Of a DNA stretch of 64,000 nt, positions 62,637 through 64,000 are shown in pieces. The position numbers and the translations under genes were made by a program. Every line of letters starts with the position of its first letter. The first letter of the stretch is position 1. This stretch comes from Agrobacterium vaccinii (lineage in GTDB: Bacteria; Pseudomonadota; Alphaproteobacteria; Rhizobiales; Rhizobiaceae): positions 1,798,001 through 1,862,000 of the forward strand of contig NZ_CP054150.1 in assembly GCF_021310995.1 (NCBI RefSeq). The letters run 5' to 3'. A model generated the notes under the pieces. That model had not been told where the DNA came from and did no database searches. It was given only the letters and a program-made list of their open reading frames with translations.

Positions 62637-63995
62637 TCAGGGCTTCTTCTTGGCGTTCTTGATGGCCTGCGCGCGGGCTCGAATATCCGTGGCGCGACCT
62701 TCCTTGATCTCCTGACGGGCACGGCCAAAGGCAAGCGCATCGGCAGGCACATCCGCGGTGATGACGCTACCGGATGCGACATAGGCATCGTCCCCGATAT
62801 TGACGGGCGCGACCAGCGAGGAGTTAGAACCAACAAAAGCATTCTTGCCGATTCGCGTCTCGTGCTTGTTGATGCCATCGTAATTGCAGGTGATCGTCCC
62901 TGCCCCGATATTGCTTCCAGCACCGACAAAGGCATCGCCGATATAGGTCAGGTGGTTGACCTTGGCACCCTCACCGATCTCGGCCTTCTTCACCTCGCAG
63001 AAATTGCCGACCTTGGAATTGGCACCCAGATTGGCACCGGGACGCAGACGGGCATAGGGACCAACCGTCGCGCCGCCGCTGACATGCGCGCCTTCGAGAT
63101 GCGAAAAGGCGTGGATGACGGCTCCCGATTCGATGGTGACGCCGGGCCCGATCACCACATTGGGTTCGATCAGCGCCTCCTGTCCAATCTGCGTATCCCA
63201 GGACAGGAATACGGTTTCCGGCGCAATCATCGAGACACCATCGATCATGAACTGATGGCGCGCGCGCTCCTGCCAGAGCTTTTCGATGGTGGCCAGTTCG
63301 GCGCGGTTGTTACAGCCGATCAATTCGGTCTCAGGCGCATCGATAGCGACGGCCTTGCCGCCCAGTGAGCGGGCGATTTCAACGATATCCGTGAGATAAT
63401 ATTCGCCTTTGGCGTTGTTGTTGCCAATGCGGATGAGAAGATCCAGCGCACGACGACCATTGATCGCCATCAGGCCACTGTTGCACCAAGTAACCTTGCG
63501 CTCGTCCTCCGTTGCGTCTTTTTCCTCGCGGATAGCAACGAGTTCACCATTCTCGACCAGCAGACGACCATAACCCGTCGGCTTGTCGGTATGGAAACCG
63601 ATGACCACGACATCGACATTCTCGCTCAACGCCTGACGCGCCTTATCAAGCGTTTCGGATGTCAGCAGAGGCACGTCGCCATAGGTGATCAGAACGTCAT
63701 CATACCCGCTTTCGATGGCGGCGCGCGCAGCCAGAACCGCGTTGCCGGTGCCGAGACGCTCTTTCTGGAGATAGGGCTCGACGCTGACGCCAGCACCGCG
63801 CGCCGCATCCGCCACCTTGTCAGCATCCCGGCCAACAACCAGTGCTGCGGCACTGACGCCAGCGCCTGCGACAGCCTGCATCACATGCGCAATCATCGCC
63901 CGCCCAGCCACCGGATGCAGCACTTTCGACATGGATGACTTCATCCGTGTGCTTTCACCAGCAGCGAGAATGACGGCAAGGCAACTGCGTTCCAT
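62637..63995 (-). CDS. glmU: Bifunctional UDP-N-acetylglucosamine pyrophosphorylase/glucosamine-1-phosphate acetyltransferase
   Basis: A 452-residue enzyme carrying out the last two steps to UDP-GlcNAc. The N-terminal uridyltransferase domain has [23 protein letters not shown]. The C-terminal left-handed beta-helix acetyltransferase domain contains [17 protein letters not shown] and [11 protein letters not shown]. The start [10 protein letters not shown] is 5 bases from the window edge, so the upstream ribosome-binding site cannot be seen. It lies 143 bp upstream of glmS; together they form the amino-sugar pathway. Confidence 0.95.
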   Translation of the reverse strand: MERSCLAVILAAGESTRMKSSMSKVLHPVAGRAMIAHVMQAVAGAGVSAAALVVGRDADKVADAARGAGVSVEPYLQKERLGTGNAVLAARAAIESGYDDVLITYGDVPLLTSETLDKARQALSENVDVVVIGFHTDKPTGYGRLLVENGELVAIREEKDATEDERKVTWCNSGLMAINGRRALDLLIRIGNNNAKGEYYLTDIVEIARSLGGKAVAIDAPETELIGCNNRAELATIEKLWQERARHQFMIDGVSMIAPETVFLSWDTQIGQEALIEPNVVIGPGVTIESGAVIHAFSHLEGAHVSGGATVGPYARLRPGANLGANSKVGNFCEVKKAEIGEGAKVNHLTYIGDAFVGAGSNIGAGTITCNYDGINKHETRIGKNAFVGSNSSLVAPVNIGDDAYVASGSVITADVPADALAFGRARQEIKEGRATDIRARAQAIKNAKKKP

Positions 63996-64000
63996 TGGTA

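Overview
This window is about 64 kb of chromosome from an alphaproteobacterium, most probably Agrobacterium or a close Rhizobiaceae relative. The evidence is the high GC, the gene order (cysE, DUF3126, recJ; DUF2267, yidD, NifU-like scaffold, folE, hisI; glnB-glnA; mfd-sdhE next to recG; glmU-glmS), alphaproteobacterial families such as invasion-associated protein B, BTLCP peptidase, DUF1489 and DUF1127, and the families of intergenic palindromes. Species cannot be fixed without a search. No rRNA, CRISPR array, prophage or plasmid functions were seen; apart from two insertion sequences this is core chromosome.

Layout. 1-7.4 kb: an HxlR regulator divergent from an NmrA/QorB-like oxidoreductase, an IS630-family element, an FAD monooxygenase, a zinc-finger protein, an alpha/beta hydrolase, serine acetyltransferase, DUF3126 and a NUDIX protein. 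7.7-20 kb: tRNA-Glu, recJ, a 614-bp gene-free structured stretch, glycerate 2-kinase, an ABC exporter, an AI-2E-family permease, a GNAT enzyme, DUF2336, a flavin reductase/nitroreductase pair and a secreted hypothetical protein. 20.2-28.3 kb: a PemK-type toxin-antitoxin operon with a palindromic operator in its promoter, thrS, DUF2267, yidD, a NifU-like scaffold, folE, hisI, a patatin phospholipase and an IS4-family element. 28.4-38 kb: CBS and rhomboid proteins, a PAS, PilZ and BTLCP series, DUF1489, sdaA, a 33-residue membrane ORF, a phosphodiester glycosidase, an entericidin lipoprotein, and a LysR gene divergent from a DUF1127 gene. 38-48 kb: glgX, a response regulator, a GlxA regulator, NAD(P)HX repair, glnB-glnA behind a sigma-54 promoter, an EamA permease, hspQ and an IalB protein. 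48.6-64 kb: a peptide-binding protein, a DsbA-like protein, a DMT permease, mfd-sdhE, recG, DUF502, glmS and glmU.

The most notable non-genic signal is a set of paired inverted palindromes, about 90-110 bp per pair. They keep a CTYGT loop and CAT/ATC flanks while the stem bases change in a compensatory way, so they resemble REPINs. Both insertion sequences in the window sit inside such pairs, and removing each in silico restores a recognisable pair. Other repeats are a 100-bp MITE with IS630-like ends and TA duplications, and a 186-bp inverted-repeat element after glnA.

Most starts were chosen by ribosome-binding site and family alignment from memory. Function calls rest on recognised motifs, not on searches.
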